From assembly GCF_003855095.1 (NCBI RefSeq), contig NZ_CP033972.1, forward strand, positions 3,410,001 through 3,474,000: a stretch of 64,000 bases of DNA. The letters are read 5' to 3'. The position numbers and the translations under genes are program-made. The notes under the pieces were generated by a model. The model worked only from the letters and a program-made list of their open reading frames with translations. It made no database searches and was not told the origin of the DNA. This document shows positions 16,842-26,387 of this stretch, one piece after another (within the stretch, counting starts at the first letter, position 1; each line of letters opens with the position of its first letter). This DNA comes from Gordonia insulae. GTDB lineage: Bacteria; Actinomycetota; Actinomycetes; Mycobacteriales; Mycobacteriaceae.

Positions 16842-18038
16842 GTGACCTCCCAGCCGACCGGCGCGACACCGTCGCGCTGGTTCACCACCGCGCGACTGAT
16901 CGATCTGGTGCGGACGAAACCCGACATCACACGTGCCGCGGCCGCCCACGAACTGGGTATCGGCAGCGGTGCCGCCACCGAGTTGTCGGCTCGACTCCGT
17001 CGCATCGACCTCCTCGACGAGGCGCCGGCCCCCGTCCACGGCCGCGGACGTCCGACCACCATTCTCCGACCCCACCCGCGCGGGCCGATCGTGATCGCCG
17101 CCGAGCTGTCCACCAACGGCTGGCGGGTCGCGACCGCCGACATCGACGGCAGGCCCACCGTGGAGGCGTCGGCCCGGCGCCTGGCCCGCAACCCGCAGCG
17201 CGTGCTGACCGACATGGCCGACGCGATCCGGACCATCCACGCACGCGAGACCCGCCGCGTACGCGCGGTGTCCGTGTCGGTTGCGGGCACGGTGATGGAC
17301 GACCGCCTGGTCCAGTTCACTCCGCGTGGATGGATGGACATCGATCTCTCGCGGGTGACGTCGGAACTGCCGGCCGACGTCGACCTACCGGTGCTCGTCG
17401 GCAACGACGCCACGCTCGCCGGTCTCGCCGAGGCGCGGACCGGTTCGGCGAGCGGCGTCGGCACCACCCTGCATCTCATCATCGCGGTGGGTCTCGGCGG
17501 TGCCCTGATCGTCGACGGTGTGCCGGCGGTCGGCGCCCACGGAGGCGCGGGCGAGTACGGCCACATCCCGTTCGGGGATCCCGCCCGCCGCTGCCCGTGT
17601 GGCGCGTACGGATGCTGGGACCTCACGGTCGACGGGCGCGCGCTGGCCGCTCTGCGCGGTGACCCGGAACCGAAGAACGCGCTCGCCTACGGCTACGACC
17701 TGCTGGACCGCCATCGGACCGCCCCGGACGTCGACGAGACGACCGGTCCCGCGATCCGCACGGTGGCCGGCTCCCTGGGCCGCGGCATCGCCGGTCTGGT
17801 CAACCTCCACGACCCCGACGTGGTCACCCTGGGCGGACTCGCGCCACCACTACGCGCGGCGGCGACCGCCGAGTTCGACGCCGCATACCGGGCGGGGTTG
17901 ATGTCCTTCCGGAAAGAGGCTCCCCCACCCGTCATCGACGGCATCCACGGCGACGACGGTCCGCTGCACGGCGCCGCGCTGCGCGGCATCGACCACATCA
18001 CCACTCCCGAGGCGCTCGCCGAATGGGGAGATCGGTAG
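16842..18038 (+). CDS. ROK-family transcriptional regulator
   Basis: About 398 residues. An N-terminal winged helix (RLIDLVRTKPDITRAAAAHELG) is followed by a ROK sugar-kinase-like domain. The zinc motif CPCGAYGCWD and the preceding GGAGEYGHIPFG are present, as is the VGNDATLAGLAEA sugar-binding segment. Regulators of this group sense sugars or sugar phosphates and repress transport and catabolic genes. The GTG start at 16842 places the HTH at a normal distance. It is divergent from the MFS gene with a perfect palindrome between them. Confidence 0.87.
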   Translation: MTSQPTGATPSRWFTTARLIDLVRTKPDITRAAAAHELGIGSGAATELSARLRRIDLLDEAPAPVHGRGRPTTILRPHPRGPIVIAAELSTNGWRVATADIDGRPTVEASARRLARNPQRVLTDMADAIRTIHARETRRVRAVSVSVAGTVMDDRLVQFTPRGWMDIDLSRVTSELPADVDLPVLVGNDATLAGLAEARTGSASGVGTTLHLIIAVGLGGALIVDGVPAVGAHGGAGEYGHIPFGDPARRCPCGAYGCWDLTVDGRALAALRGDPEPKNALAYGYDLLDRHRTAPDVDETTGPAIRTVAGSLGRGIAGLVNLHDPDVVTLGGLAPPLRAAATAEFDAAYRAGLMSFRKEAPPPVIDGIHGDDGPLHGAALRGIDHITTPEALAEWGDR

Positions 18039-18063
18039 TGCACCCGGGCGTACAGTGAAGTGC

Positions 18064-19290
18064 ATGCCAACCATCGTGATCATCGGCGGCGGTTTGGCCG
18101 GCGCCAAGGCGGCCGAAGCGTTACGGGCAAAGGACTTTGACGGACGTGTGGTGCTCTTCGGCGGCGAAGAACACCTCCCCTACGAGCGGCCGCCCCTGTC
18201 CAAGGAGTTCCTCGCCGGCAAGAAATCCCTGGACGACTTCACCGTGCACGACGGAGAGTGGCATCGGGACAACAGGATTGACTTCCGCCCGGGTACGACC
18301 ATCGAGAAGGTCGATGCCGCAGCGAAAACCGTGCACCTGCCGGACGGCTCCACCGTCGACTACGACAAACTCCTGCTCGCCACCGGCTCCCGATCCCGTC
18401 ACCTCGATCTCCCGGGTGCCGATGCCGACGGCGTTCATCACCTGCGGACCATCGACGACGCCGAGCGCCTGCGCGACGCGATCACCGAGGGCTCGCGCGT
18501 CGCCATTCTCGGTGGCGGATGGATCGGACTCGAGATCGCCGCCGGGGCCCGCGAACGCGGCGCCGACGTCACCGTCGCCGAGGCGGCCGCCGCACCGCTG
18601 CTCGGCGCGCTGGGCGCGGAGGTCGCCGAGGTGTTCGCCGACCTCCACCGCGCGCACGGCGTGGACCTGCGCACCGGCGTCGAGGTGGCCGAGATCGTCA
18701 CCGGTGACGACGGCCGCGCTCGCGGCCTGCGCCTGAAGGGCGGCGACACGATCGACGCCGACGTCGTGCTCATCGCGGCCGGCGCGGTGCCGAACATCGA
18801 ACTCGCCGAGGCGGCGGGGCTCGACACCGGTGGTGGCGGAGTGCTGGTCACCGCAGGTCTGCGGAGCAGCGATCCCGACATCTATGCGGTCGGCGACATC
18901 GCCAACGCCGAGCACCCCACACTGGGGAGGCGCGTCCGCACCGAACACTGGGCCAACGCCTTGAACCAGCCGGCGATCGCTGTCGCCAACATGTTGGGCG
19001 GCGACGCGGAGTACTCGAATCTGCCGTATTTCTTCACCGACCAATACGACCTCGGCATGGAGTATGCCGGGCTGGCCACCGACTACCACCAGGTGGTGTT
19101 CCGCGGCGACGTCGAGGGCCGCGAGTTCGTCGTCTTCTGGCTCGACGACGCCGCCCGCGTGCTGGCCGGGATGCAGGTCAACATCTGGGATCAGCTCGAG
19201 GACATCAAGGCGCTCATCGCCTCCGGGGCCGCCGTCGACACCGCGGAGCTCGCGAATCCTGATGTGCCGCTGTCTGATCTCGCCCGCTGA
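18064..19290 (+). CDS. FAD/NAD-dependent ferredoxin (rubredoxin) reductase
   Basis: About 408 residues. The FAD motif TIVIIGGGLAGAKAAEAL lies at the N-terminus, the NAD motif AILGGGWIGLEIAAGARERG near residue 150, and the second FAD motif IYAVGDIANAEHP near 278, with a C-terminal Reductase_C-type domain. Such proteins pass electrons from NAD(P)H to a [2Fe-2S] ferredoxin or rubredoxin serving P450s or ring-hydroxylating oxygenases. No partner ferredoxin or P450 lies next to it, so the partner is encoded elsewhere; the Rieske oxygenase 9 kb away lacks a local reductase. It is convergent with the MFS gene, with three bases between stops. Confidence 0.88.
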   Translation: MPTIVIIGGGLAGAKAAEALRAKDFDGRVVLFGGEEHLPYERPPLSKEFLAGKKSLDDFTVHDGEWHRDNRIDFRPGTTIEKVDAAAKTVHLPDGSTVDYDKLLLATGSRSRHLDLPGADADGVHHLRTIDDAERLRDAITEGSRVAILGGGWIGLEIAAGARERGADVTVAEAAAAPLLGALGAEVAEVFADLHRAHGVDLRTGVEVAEIVTGDDGRARGLRLKGGDTIDADVVLIAAGAVPNIELAEAAGLDTGGGGVLVTAGLRSSDPDIYAVGDIANAEHPTLGRRVRTEHWANALNQPAIAVANMLGGDAEYSNLPYFFTDQYDLGMEYAGLATDYHQVVFRGDVEGREFVVFWLDDAARVLAGMQVNIWDQLEDIKALIASGAAVDTAELANPDVPLSDLAR

Positions 19291-19293
19291 CGG

Positions 19294-20556
19294 TCAGCCG
19301 TCCGGCAGGTGCTTCCGATAGCTCGCGAGCACGGCGAGCGTGGAGAAGATCAGCAGGACCATCAACACCAGCAGCAGACCGATGGTCGTGAACGGCGGAG
19401 TCAGTGCGGCCAGGATGGTGGGCACGGCGAACCCGAGGTAGGCGATCGCATAGAACACACCGGTGAGCTTGGCCAGGTCTGCCGGCGGTGCGATCCGCTG
19501 GACCTCGAGAAGCCCTGAGACCAGGCCGATTCCGAATCCGGCACCGAATACGACGCCCGCCACCGCACCCACGACGAGCCGGCCGGTGGCGACCGCGGCG
19601 ATCATCACCGACAGTCCGACGGCCAGGGTGGCGAGTGAGACGACGATGCCGCGCGCACTCGAGGTCGAGTCGATGCGTTTCGCGACGGGTTGGATCAGCG
19701 CACCGGACACGAGGGCGATGACGCTCAGCGCGGTTGCATAGGCCAGGCCGAGTCCGCCGGCCTCGTCGCCGAGCAGCACCGGGAGGTACCCGTAGGATAG
19801 CCCGCAGGCGGCGAAAAGCCATGGGCCGCACACCAGCACGACCCGTACGAATCGGCGGTGACGAGCCGATGGCACCGCGAGCCGGGCGCGCAGACCCGCG
19901 CTCGCCGCCTGCCGGGTCACCGTCTCGGGTGGCCGACGGACCAGCCACAGGAACGGAAGGGTCGCTGCGGCATGGAGAGCGTAGGGCAGCACCTCGGGCC
20001 ATGGCCCCCATTGCGCGATACTCCCCGCGACCAGTGCGCCCAGCGCGGAGCCGAGGGTGAAGGCGAGCGATGCCCGGCGGGCGCCCGCGCCGGCGTCGCG
20101 CACCCGGCCGCCCTTGCCGGCGCGCAGGTCGTACGGCGCGCTCGACACCTCTTTGAGCCAACTCGACCCGACGGCCATCGCCGTACCGACCGACATACCG
20201 GCCACGAGCCGACCGAGATAAATGGGCACCGAACCGAATTCACCGAGCGCCAGCAACAGGCTTCCCATCAGCCCGAAGCACACGGCGTAGAACATCGGCG
20301 TGCGCCTGCCGATGTGGTCGGAGACCGCACCCGCGATGACCAGGGCAGGTGCGAGGCCCAGGACGTAGATGCCGAGGAAGCTCGTCACCACGCCGGCCGA
20401 ATAGTGCTCGACGTCCCTGTACAACAACAGCATCGGACTGAACTGGTTACCCGACCACGAACACACGAACACCGCGCCGAACACCAGCAGCCACGGGCGC
20501 CGCACCGCCGGGGACGGTGCCCGGGGCGGCGCGGATTCCGCGGTGGAGAGGCTCAT
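19294..20556 (-). CDS. MFS transporter
   Basis: About 420 residues with about twelve hydrophobic helices and the loop 2-3 motif GAVSDHIGRRTPMFYA. The second half contains GLSYGYLPVLLGDEAGG and ends in a cytoplasmic ASYRKHLPDG tail. The start overlaps the stop of the upstream GntR gene by four bases, so it forms a two-gene operon with its likely regulator. The substrate is unknown; the FCD-type regulator suggests an organic acid or similar carbon source, but drug efflux is equally possible. Confidence 0.83.
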   Translation of the reverse strand: MSLSTAESAPPRAPSPAVRRPWLLVFGAVFVCSWSGNQFSPMLLLYRDVEHYSAGVVTSFLGIYVLGLAPALVIAGAVSDHIGRRTPMFYAVCFGLMGSLLLALGEFGSVPIYLGRLVAGMSVGTAMAVGSSWLKEVSSAPYDLRAGKGGRVRDAGAGARRASLAFTLGSALGALVAGSIAQWGPWPEVLPYALHAAATLPFLWLVRRPPETVTRQAASAGLRARLAVPSARHRRFVRVVLVCGPWLFAACGLSYGYLPVLLGDEAGGLGLAYATALSVIALVSGALIQPVAKRIDSTSSARGIVVSLATLAVGLSVMIAAVATGRLVVGAVAGVVFGAGFGIGLVSGLLEVQRIAPPADLAKLTGVFYAIAYLGFAVPTILAALTPPFTTIGLLLVLMVLLIFSTLAVLASYRKHLPDG

Positions 20557-21203
20557 ATCGCCCCCTGATAGCGCCGGAGATGCGCGGCGAGGGCATCGGT
20601 GAATCGCGTGGCTTCGCCGCAGACGAAGTAGTCGGCGAGTTCGCGGTGATCGTCGTACGACGATTCGAGCGTCGCGGGATCGACACGCAACAGGAGGTTG
20701 CGCAGTCGCTGTTGCCTGCTGCGTAGTTCGTCGTAGAAGTGCATGGCCACCGGATTCCCGGACGCCTCCACCATCAGCGCATGGAAGTCGTCGTCGGCGG
20801 CAACGAAGCCGGGGACGTCGCGGGCGGCGACATGGCCGCGCTGGAGTCGGAGATTCGCGGTCAGCAGCTCGGCGAACCGCTCACCCGGACCGCCCGCGGC
20901 GAACACCTGCGCGGCCGAGGCCGATTCGATGCCCTGACGCATGGCGAGCACGTCGGCGGCCTCGGTCGGGGTCATCGGTCGCACGATCGCACCCTTGCGG
21001 GAGACCAGTTCCAGCAGCTGTTCGGCGCTGAGCAGGAGAAACGCCTCATGAACCGGGGTGCGGCTGATCCCGAGCTCGGCGCCGATCGCCCCTTCGCTCA
21101 CCAGCGTGCCGCCCGGTAGCTCGCCGCTGATGATCCGCGCCTTGGTGTGGGTATAGGCCCGCTCGGCGGCGACCGGCCCCGTCGTCGTGGTCATCACGGG
21201 CAC
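20553..21203 (-). CDS. GntR-family regulator, FadR/FCD type
   Basis: About 216 residues. N-terminal winged helix with IISGELPGGTLVSEGAIGAELGIS-type text (VSEGAIGAELGISRTPVHEA visible near residue 36) and a C-terminal all-alpha FCD effector domain with FHALMVEASGNP and the terminal LAAHLRRYQ. GTG at 21203 is chosen because AAGGGG lies six bases upstream; ATG at 21194 is an alternative. The gene is coupled to the MFS transporter by an ATGA overlap, and three copies of a CTTGCATG half-site lie directly upstream, indicating autoregulation of the operon. Confidence 0.9.
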   Translation of the reverse strand: MPVMTTTTGPVAAERAYTHTKARIISGELPGGTLVSEGAIGAELGISRTPVHEAFLLLSAEQLLELVSRKGAIVRPMTPTEAADVLAMRQGIESASAAQVFAAGGPGERFAELLTANLRLQRGHVAARDVPGFVAADDDFHALMVEASGNPVAMHFYDELRSRQQRLRNLLLRVDPATLESSYDDHRELADYFVCGEATRFTDALAAHLRRYQGAI

Positions 21204-21209
21204 GCTACA

Positions 21210-21239
21210 CCCCTTGCATGTAACCTTGCATGCAAGGGG
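21210..21239. promoter_or_regulatory. GntR operator cluster
   Basis: CCCCTTGCATG (21210-21220) and its exact reverse complement CATGCAAGGGG (21229-21239) form an outer inverted repeat. Inside it CCTTGCATGCAAGG (21224-21237) is a perfect 14-bp palindrome. The ribosome site of the GntR gene overlaps one half-site, so binding should block both transcription and leader use. Confidence 0.62.
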
Positions 21240-21256
21240 TGATCACCCCCGTGGGG

Positions 21257-21733
21257 TCAGAGGAGTTCGGTGATGGCGCCCGTCAGCTTCTCGGGCTTGG
21301 TGGCCGGTGCGAACCGGTCGACGACCTCACCGTTACGGCCGATGAGGAACTTGGTGAAGTTCCATTTGATCCGGCCACCGAGCAGACCCGACTTCTCCGC
21401 CCGCAGCCAGGCGAACAGCGGGTGCGCGTCCGGCCCGTTGACGTCGACCTTCTCGAACATCGGAAACGTGACGTCGTAGGTCAGCGAGCAGAAGTTCTTG
21501 ATCTCCTCGGCGTCACCGGGCTCCTGATGGGCGAACTGATCGCACGGGAAGCCGAGTACCTGCAGACCCTGGTCGCCGAAGTCCCGGTACAACGTTTCGA
21601 GGCCCTGGTACTGCGGCGTGAAGCCGCACTTCGACGCGGTGTTGACGATCAGCAGCGGCAGGCCGGTGTAGGTGGCCAACGGGACGGCGGTCCCGTCGAT
21701 GTCGGTGGCCGTGAAGTCGTACGCGGTGGTCAT
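21257..21733 (-). CDS. Glutathione-peroxidase-family thiol peroxidase
   Basis: About 158 residues. NTASKCGFTPQYQGLE carries the peroxidatic Cys in the position of selenocysteine, followed by VLGFPCDQFAHQEPG with the resolving-type Cys and IKWNFTKFLIGRNGEVVDRF with the catalytic Trp-Asn. In actinobacteria such proteins usually use thioredoxin or mycothiol-linked electrons to reduce lipid and hydrogen peroxides. The length is normal. The gene stands alone, between the GntR promoter region and a zinc-peptidase-like gene. Confidence 0.92.
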   Translation of the reverse strand: MTTAYDFTATDIDGTAVPLATYTGLPLLIVNTASKCGFTPQYQGLETLYRDFGDQGLQVLGFPCDQFAHQEPGDAEEIKNFCSLTYDVTFPMFEKVDVNGPDAHPLFAWLRAEKSGLLGGRIKWNFTKFLIGRNGEVVDRFAPATKPEKLTGAITELL

Positions 21734-21828
21734 TGGTCTCCTCGAGAGCGAAACAGCGGAACGGTGCGATCCCGTCCATTCTGCATCGCCTCGTCACCCG
21801 CAGACGAGCACCCGGTTCGGTCCGGCCG

Positions 21829-22539
21829 CTATGTGTATGCGCGCTGTCCGAGGATCTGATCGCACGCCGCGCCGCCCTCGACGACACCGCGTTCGAACGC
21901 CCGCCCCCGCTCGGGTCCGGCGCCGTGGTTCGCCCGGTCGGGAAGGGAGTACATGAAGGTCGTCGCCTCGGCGAGGTCGCGGGCCGACAGTTGGCCGTCG
22001 GCGACCAGCCACGCCCAGCCGGCGCCGGACCAGCAGTCACTCGCGTTCTCCAATCGCCGCATCTCCTCGGCGGGCCCGAAGAGCGTGGCGGACACCGGTT
22101 TGCGGCCGACGGCCTCCTGCACCCCGTGACTCGATTCGTGCAGGAGCACGGTGACCGCCCGAGCACGCGTCGTGATGAGGGGGGCATCGGCTGCGGGATT
22201 GACGAACGTGGTCGAGTTGCAGTGGTGCAGACCCAGGCTGATCACGGTGCCGATCTGTGCATACCCGCAGACATCCCGGTTCACGCTGTTCCACGACACC
22301 CCGGCCGACGGATCGAGGACGCGCACCGTCTGCCGCACTGCCGACGACCTGCCGCGATGAGCCAGCCATATGTCCGTCAGCGCAACGGCACACGCCATGT
22401 TCTTCTCCGCGGTCTGCTCTGCTGCGCACGCTCCCCTGTCCGCCGCCACGAGAACGGTTCGGAAGGGTGCCGCGTGCACGTGCGCCCGGTCGCCGACGAG
22501 CATCGCGGCGACCAGTGTCGGTACCGCGATCACGATCAT
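21829..22539 (-). CDS. Exported neutral zinc metallopeptidase-like protein
   Basis: About 236 residues with an N-terminal hydrophobic export signal (IVIAVPTLVAAMLVG). The motif LLHESSHGVQ (HExxH, near residue 138) and a downstream RRLENASDCWSGAGWAW segment match the pattern of the YpfJ-type zinc peptidase family (HExGH...E..AD..AG.W), although the Asp in the AD part is preceded by Ser and the Gly of HExGH is Ser. Four or more Cys residues may form disulfides in the mature exported protein. The substrate and role are unknown. It is divergent from the LLM oxidoreductase across 115 bp. Confidence 0.68.
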   Translation of the reverse strand: MIVIAVPTLVAAMLVGDRAHVHAAPFRTVLVAADRGACAAEQTAEKNMACAVALTDIWLAHRGRSSAVRQTVRVLDPSAGVSWNSVNRDVCGYAQIGTVISLGLHHCNSTTFVNPAADAPLITTRARAVTVLLHESSHGVQEAVGRKPVSATLFGPAEEMRRLENASDCWSGAGWAWLVADGQLSARDLAEATTFMYSLPDRANHGAGPERGRAFERGVVEGGAACDQILGQRAYT

Positions 22540-22654
22540 CAGGCCGCGTCTCAGGATCTCCCGACCTCCACTCGGCTCGCCGTCTCGGTCGGCACCGAAA
22601 ACGTGGGATGGCTCAACGGTATTGGTTCACCCGCCGCGGTACTAGTGTCGGATC

Positions 22655-23512
22655 ATGCGATACGGCATCTGCATCCTGCCAGAAAGGCCCTGGCGAGAAT
22701 CCCGTCCGTTGTGGGAGCGAGTGGAATCCATGGGATTCGACCACGCCTGGACCTACGACCACCTCGTCTGGGGCGGGCTCCCCGATTCGCAGTGGTTCTC
22801 CTGCATCCCCACCCTGACCGCCGCGGCCGCGGTGACATCGCGGATTGCGCTCGGCGCCTTCGTGATCTCCCCCAACTTCCGTCACCCCGCGGCGCTGGCG
22901 CGCGAGGTGCAGACCGTGAGCGACATCGCCGACGGACGGCTCCTCGTGGGCCTCGGCGCCGGCGGCAGCCCAGACGACACACTCCTCGGCCAGACCGGTC
23001 TCTCGGCCCGCGAACGGGTCGACCGCCTGCAGGAGTTCACCACGCTCCTCGACCGCACGCTGCGCGAGGATCACGTCTCCGCCGACGGCGACTTCTTCAC
23101 GATCCGCGACATGCGTCTCGTGGGCGGGTCTGTTCGTGATCGGATTCCGTTGCTGCTCGCCGGCAACGGACCCCGATCCGTCCGGTTCGCCGCGCGTCAC
23201 GGCGACGGCTGGGTGACCACCGGCGGGAGCGCCGAGACCGTGGACGACTGGTTCGCGGGCGTCGCCCGCAACTGCGAGATCCTCGAGCAGGCCCTCCTCG
23301 ATCGCCCGGGCGGCGGCGACATCGCTCGCTATCTGAGCCTCGACTCCGGTCCGCGCAACGCACTCGAGAGCGTCCATCACTTCGACGACCTGGTCGGGCG
23401 AGCTCAGGACCTCGGATTCACCGATGTGATCGTGCACTGGCCGCGGAGCAGCGAACCGTATCGCGCCCCGGGCAACGTGCTCGACGCGATCGCCGAGCGC
23501 GGCCTCCACTGA
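22655..23512 (+). CDS. LLM-class (F420-type) flavin-dependent oxidoreductase
   Basis: About 285 residues of the luciferase-like monooxygenase superfamily: MRYGICILPERPW start, the FDHAWTYDHLVWGG strand, ALGAFVISPNFRHPAALAREVQTVSDIADGRLLVGLGAGG core and RSVRFAARHGDGWVTTGG. The pattern fits the F420-dependent branch common in mycobacteria and gordoniae rather than bacterial luciferase. The substrate is unknown. It is followed by two palindromes and an orphan acyl carrier protein gene. Confidence 0.85.
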   Translation: MRYGICILPERPWRESRPLWERVESMGFDHAWTYDHLVWGGLPDSQWFSCIPTLTAAAAVTSRIALGAFVISPNFRHPAALAREVQTVSDIADGRLLVGLGAGGSPDDTLLGQTGLSARERVDRLQEFTTLLDRTLREDHVSADGDFFTIRDMRLVGGSVRDRIPLLLAGNGPRSVRFAARHGDGWVTTGGSAETVDDWFAGVARNCEILEQALLDRPGGGDIARYLSLDSGPRNALESVHHFDDLVGRAQDLGFTDVIVHWPRSSEPYRAPGNVLDAIAERGLH

Positions 23513-23528
23513 TACAACGCCCGTTGTA
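23513..23528. promoter_or_regulatory. Palindrome in front of the acyl carrier protein gene (first)
   Basis: TACAACG and its exact reverse complement CGTTGTA flank CC, starting at the base after the LLM oxidoreductase stop. It is a TetR-type-sized operator candidate about 75 bp before the carrier-protein start. Confidence 0.5.
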
Positions 23529-23558
23529 AGGCGTTGTCGGCGTCGAGTAGTGTCAGCC

Positions 23559-23574
23559 TGAGTCAGGTGACTCA
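23559..23574. promoter_or_regulatory. Palindrome in front of the acyl carrier protein gene (second)
   Basis: TGAGTCA and TGACTCA, exact reverse complements, flank GG about 27 bp upstream of the carrier-protein start. It has the same size and layout as the palindrome at 23513 but a different sequence, so two regulators may meet here. Confidence 0.5.
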
Positions 23575-23600
23575 AGCAGACATGCGCAGGGGGAGGCGGC

Positions 23601-23858
23601 ATGACAGCGGAACTCACAGTGGTGGTCGATCTCGTTCCGACACTGGTCAGGCGGGCGCTCTCCGACGTCCTGGTCCTGCCACCGACGGTGTTCGACGACG
23701 CCACGCCACTCGCCGATTACGGCCTCGATTCGATCTCGGCGATCGACCTCACGGTCCGCCTGGAAGAAGTCTTCGACCTGCGGATTCCGCACCGGGACAT
23801 CGGTCGGCTCGTGACCGTCGATCGAATAGTGGCCTACATCCACAAACTCGACGACTGA
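23601..23858 (+). CDS. Acyl carrier protein, orphan
   Basis: About 85 residues. The phosphopantetheine attachment motif DYGLDSISAIDL is present near residue 40 and the four-helix carrier-protein pattern is complete. The attached chain and partner enzymes cannot be inferred: no ketosynthase, adenylation or ligase gene is adjacent. The preceding LLM oxidoreductase could act on the carried substrate, and the two palindromes suggest separate regulation. The following betaine-type operon is an unlikely partner. Confidence 0.88.
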   Translation: MTAELTVVVDLVPTLVRRALSDVLVLPPTVFDDATPLADYGLDSISAIDLTVRLEEVFDLRIPHRDIGRLVTVDRIVAYIHKLDD

Positions 23859-23903
23859 ACTCACACCCCACCTGTTGACAGGGCATTCCATACCCTTCAT
23901 TCT

Positions 23904-23938
23904 GTTGCGTAATGAGCATTGGTTGCTCATAGCGCAAC
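23904..23938. promoter_or_regulatory. Long composite palindrome controlling the betaine-type operon
   Basis: Outer arms GTTGCG (23904-23909) and CGCAAC (23933-23938) and inner arms ATGAGCA (23912-23918) and TGCTCAT (23924-23930) are each exact reverse complements around a common centre, TTGGT. A TTGACA hexamer lies upstream at 23875-23880, so the palindrome sits at or just after the promoter and overlaps the leader before the dehydrogenase start. It may be the operator of the IclR gene at the end of the operon. Confidence 0.6.
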
Positions 23939-23948
23939 AGGAGAACCT

Positions 23949-26387
23949 ATGGTTCAGCCCACCATCGTCATCATCGGCGCCGGTATCGTCGGCACCTCGC
24001 TCGCCGACGAGTTGACCGCCCGCGGTTGCCGGCGCGTCACCGTGCTCGACCGCGGACCGCTGTTCTCCACCGGCGGCTCGACATCTCACGCGCCCGGTCT
24101 TGTCTTCCAGACGAATCCGTCGAAGACCATGACGGAATTCGCGCAGTACACCGTCGAGAAGTTCCGGGGACTCGGCGCGTTCGACCAGGTCGGCGGGCTG
24201 GAGGTGGCGGCGACCCCGGAGCGGTGGACCGATCTGCATCGCAAGCAGGGGTGGGCCCGTTCGTGGGGTGTCCCCGGCCGGCTGTTGACTCCCGACGAAT
24301 GCGCCGAACTGAACCCGTTGATCGATGTCGGCCGGATCCATGGCGGCTTCCACACCCCGACCGATGGTCTCGCGAAGGCCTTGCGTGCCGCGACCCTGCA
24401 GGGCGAGCGGGCGATGAGCCGTGGCGCCCATTTCATCGGCGAGCAGGAGGTCACCGAGGTGATCGAGCGCGGTGGGCGGGTCGTCGGCGTCCGGACGGCG
24501 GCCGGTGACGTCCACGATGCCGACGTCGTCGTGTCGGCCGCCGGGTTCTGGGGCGCACATCTGGGCAAGCAGGTCGGCCTGACGGTCCCGCTCGTACCGA
24601 TGGCCCATCAGTACGCGAAGACCGGTCAGGTCGCCGAGTTGCGGCTCGATGGTCGACCGGACCCCGACGATGGCGCGCGGATGCCCATTCTCCGCCACCA
24701 GGATCACGACCTCTACTACCGCGAGCACGGCGACCGGCTCGGCATCGGCTATTACGGTCATCGCCCGATGCCCGTCGACATGGACACGTTGCTCACCGAT
24801 ACCGCGGGCGAGGCGATGCCGTCGATGCTGCCCTTTACCGACGCCGATTTCGACGAGGCGTGGTCGCAGAGCACGACGCTGCTTCCCACCCTCGCCGAGA
24901 CGAAGGTGGAAGAGGGGTTCAACGGCATCTTCTCGTTCACCCCCGACGGCTTCTCGATCATGGGCGAGCACCGCGAACTGGCCGGATTCTGGGTTGCCGA
25001 GGCCGTCTGGGTGACCCACTCCGCGGGCGTGGCACGTGCGATGGCCGAGTGGATCCTCGACGGCACGCCGAAAACCGATGTGCACGAATGTGATCTGTAT
25101 CGGTTCGAGGAGGCGGCGAAGAGCCCGGACTTCATCCTGGCAACGAGTTCGCAGGCGTTCGTCGAGGTCTACGACATCGTTCATCCCCATCAGTACCGCA
25201 GCGAACCACGTGAACTCCGGGTGAGCCCGTTCTTCGCTCGGCAACAGGCGCTCGGTGCGTATTTCTACGAGGGAGCGTGCTGGGAACGACCCGCGTGGTA
25301 CGAGAGCAATGCGGAACTCGTTGCCGAGCTCGCCGCCGGGGGTGTCGCGTTCCCGGAACGCGACGACTGGGCCGGACGGTACTGGTCACCCATCTCCATC
25401 GCCGAAGCACGTTGGACCCGTGAGCATGTGGCGCTCTACGACATGACGCCGCTCACCCGCTACGAGGTCACCGGACCGGGCGCGTGCACATTCCTGCAGC
25501 GTATGACGACCAACAACGTCGACAAGCGCGTCGGGTCGGTCACCTACACCCTGATGCTCGACGAGAACGGCGGGATACGAAGCGATCTCACCGTCGCACG
25601 GATGTCCGACGATTCGGTCCAGGTCGGTGCAAACGGACCGCTGGACCTCGATTGGTTGGTCCGGCATGCCGGCCCCGACGTCACCATCCGCGACATCACC
25701 GGCGGCACCTGCTGCATCGGGCTGTGGGGCCCACGGGCACGCGATGTGGTCGCGCCACTGTGTTCCGCGGATATCTCGCACACGGCCTTCGGATACTTCC
25801 GGTCGTTGCAGACCTTCATCGGCTCCGTCCCGGTCACCATGATGCGGGTGTCCTACGTCGGCGAGTTGGGTTGGGAGATCTACACGACCGCGGAATACGG
25901 CCCCCGACTGTGGGATCTGCTCGTCGAGGCCGGCGCCCCCCATCGCGCCATCGCCGCGGGCCGGATCGCGTTCAACAGTCTCCGAATGGAGAAGGGCTAC
26001 CGCGCCTGGGGCACCGACATGACCACCGAACACACCCCGGCAGCGGCCGGGTTGGGATTCGCCGTCAGCTCCACGAAGGGTGACTTCCTCGGCAGGTCGG
26101 CGCTCGCCGATCGCGCAGCGCCGACGACATTGTGCAGCATCGTGTTCGACGACCAGAACGCCGTGGTACTGGGCAGAGAACCCGTCAGCATCGACGGCGC
26201 CCCGGTCGGCTATGTGACCAGCGCCGGATACTCCGCCACGATCGGCCGCAGCATCGCCTACGCGTGGCTGCCGGCCGGCACATCCGTGGGGACGCGCGTC
26301 CAGGTCGACTATCTCACCGGAACCCACACGGCCACCGTGCATGCCGAGCCGGTGGTCGATCCCGCCATGACATTGATCCGGAGATGA
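23949..26387 (+). CDS. Dimethylglycine/sarcosine dehydrogenase-like FAD protein with GcvT domain
   Basis: About 812 residues. The N-terminal DAO-type FAD fold starts at [18 protein letters not shown], and [18 protein letters not shown] provides the His that carries covalent FAD in dimethylglycine dehydrogenases. The C-terminal half is a GcvT-like tetrahydrofolate domain ([40 protein letters not shown] text as [14 protein letters not shown]). It oxidises an N-methyl group and passes the one-carbon unit to tetrahydrofolate. ATG at 23949 has AGGAG just upstream. It is the first gene of an operon and overlaps the next by ATGA. Substrate by context: dimethylglycine. Confidence 0.88.
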   Translation: MVQPTIVIIGAGIVGTSLADELTARGCRRVTVLDRGPLFSTGGSTSHAPGLVFQTNPSKTMTEFAQYTVEKFRGLGAFDQVGGLEVAATPERWTDLHRKQGWARSWGVPGRLLTPDECAELNPLIDVGRIHGGFHTPTDGLAKALRAATLQGERAMSRGAHFIGEQEVTEVIERGGRVVGVRTAAGDVHDADVVVSAAGFWGAHLGKQVGLTVPLVPMAHQYAKTGQVAELRLDGRPDPDDGARMPILRHQDHDLYYREHGDRLGIGYYGHRPMPVDMDTLLTDTAGEAMPSMLPFTDADFDEAWSQSTTLLPTLAETKVEEGFNGIFSFTPDGFSIMGEHRELAGFWVAEAVWVTHSAGVARAMAEWILDGTPKTDVHECDLYRFEEAAKSPDFILATSSQAFVEVYDIVHPHQYRSEPRELRVSPFFARQQALGAYFYEGACWERPAWYESNAELVAELAAGGVAFPERDDWAGRYWSPISIAEARWTREHVALYDMTPLTRYEVTGPGACTFLQRMTTNNVDKRVGSVTYTLMLDENGGIRSDLTVARMSDDSVQVGANGPLDLDWLVRHAGPDVTIRDITGGTCCIGLWGPRARDVVAPLCSADISHTAFGYFRSLQTFIGSVPVTMMRVSYVGELGWEIYTTAEYGPRLWDLLVEAGAPHRAIAAGRIAFNSLRMEKGYRAWGTDMTTEHTPAAAGLGFAVSSTKGDFLGRSALADRAAPTTLCSIVFDDQNAVVLGREPVSIDGAPVGYVTSAGYSATIGRSIAYAWLPAGTSVGTRVQVDYLTGTHTATVHAEPVVDPAMTLIRR

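Noticed and set aside
22613..23704. Minus-strand frame opposite the LLM oxidoreductase and carrier protein
   Set aside because: Both plus-strand genes show diagnostic motifs, and the antisense product shows none.
23553..25244. 563-codon minus-strand frame opposite the dimethylglycine dehydrogenase-like gene
   Set aside because: No domain motif; overlaps a well-supported flavoprotein and the carrier-protein gene.
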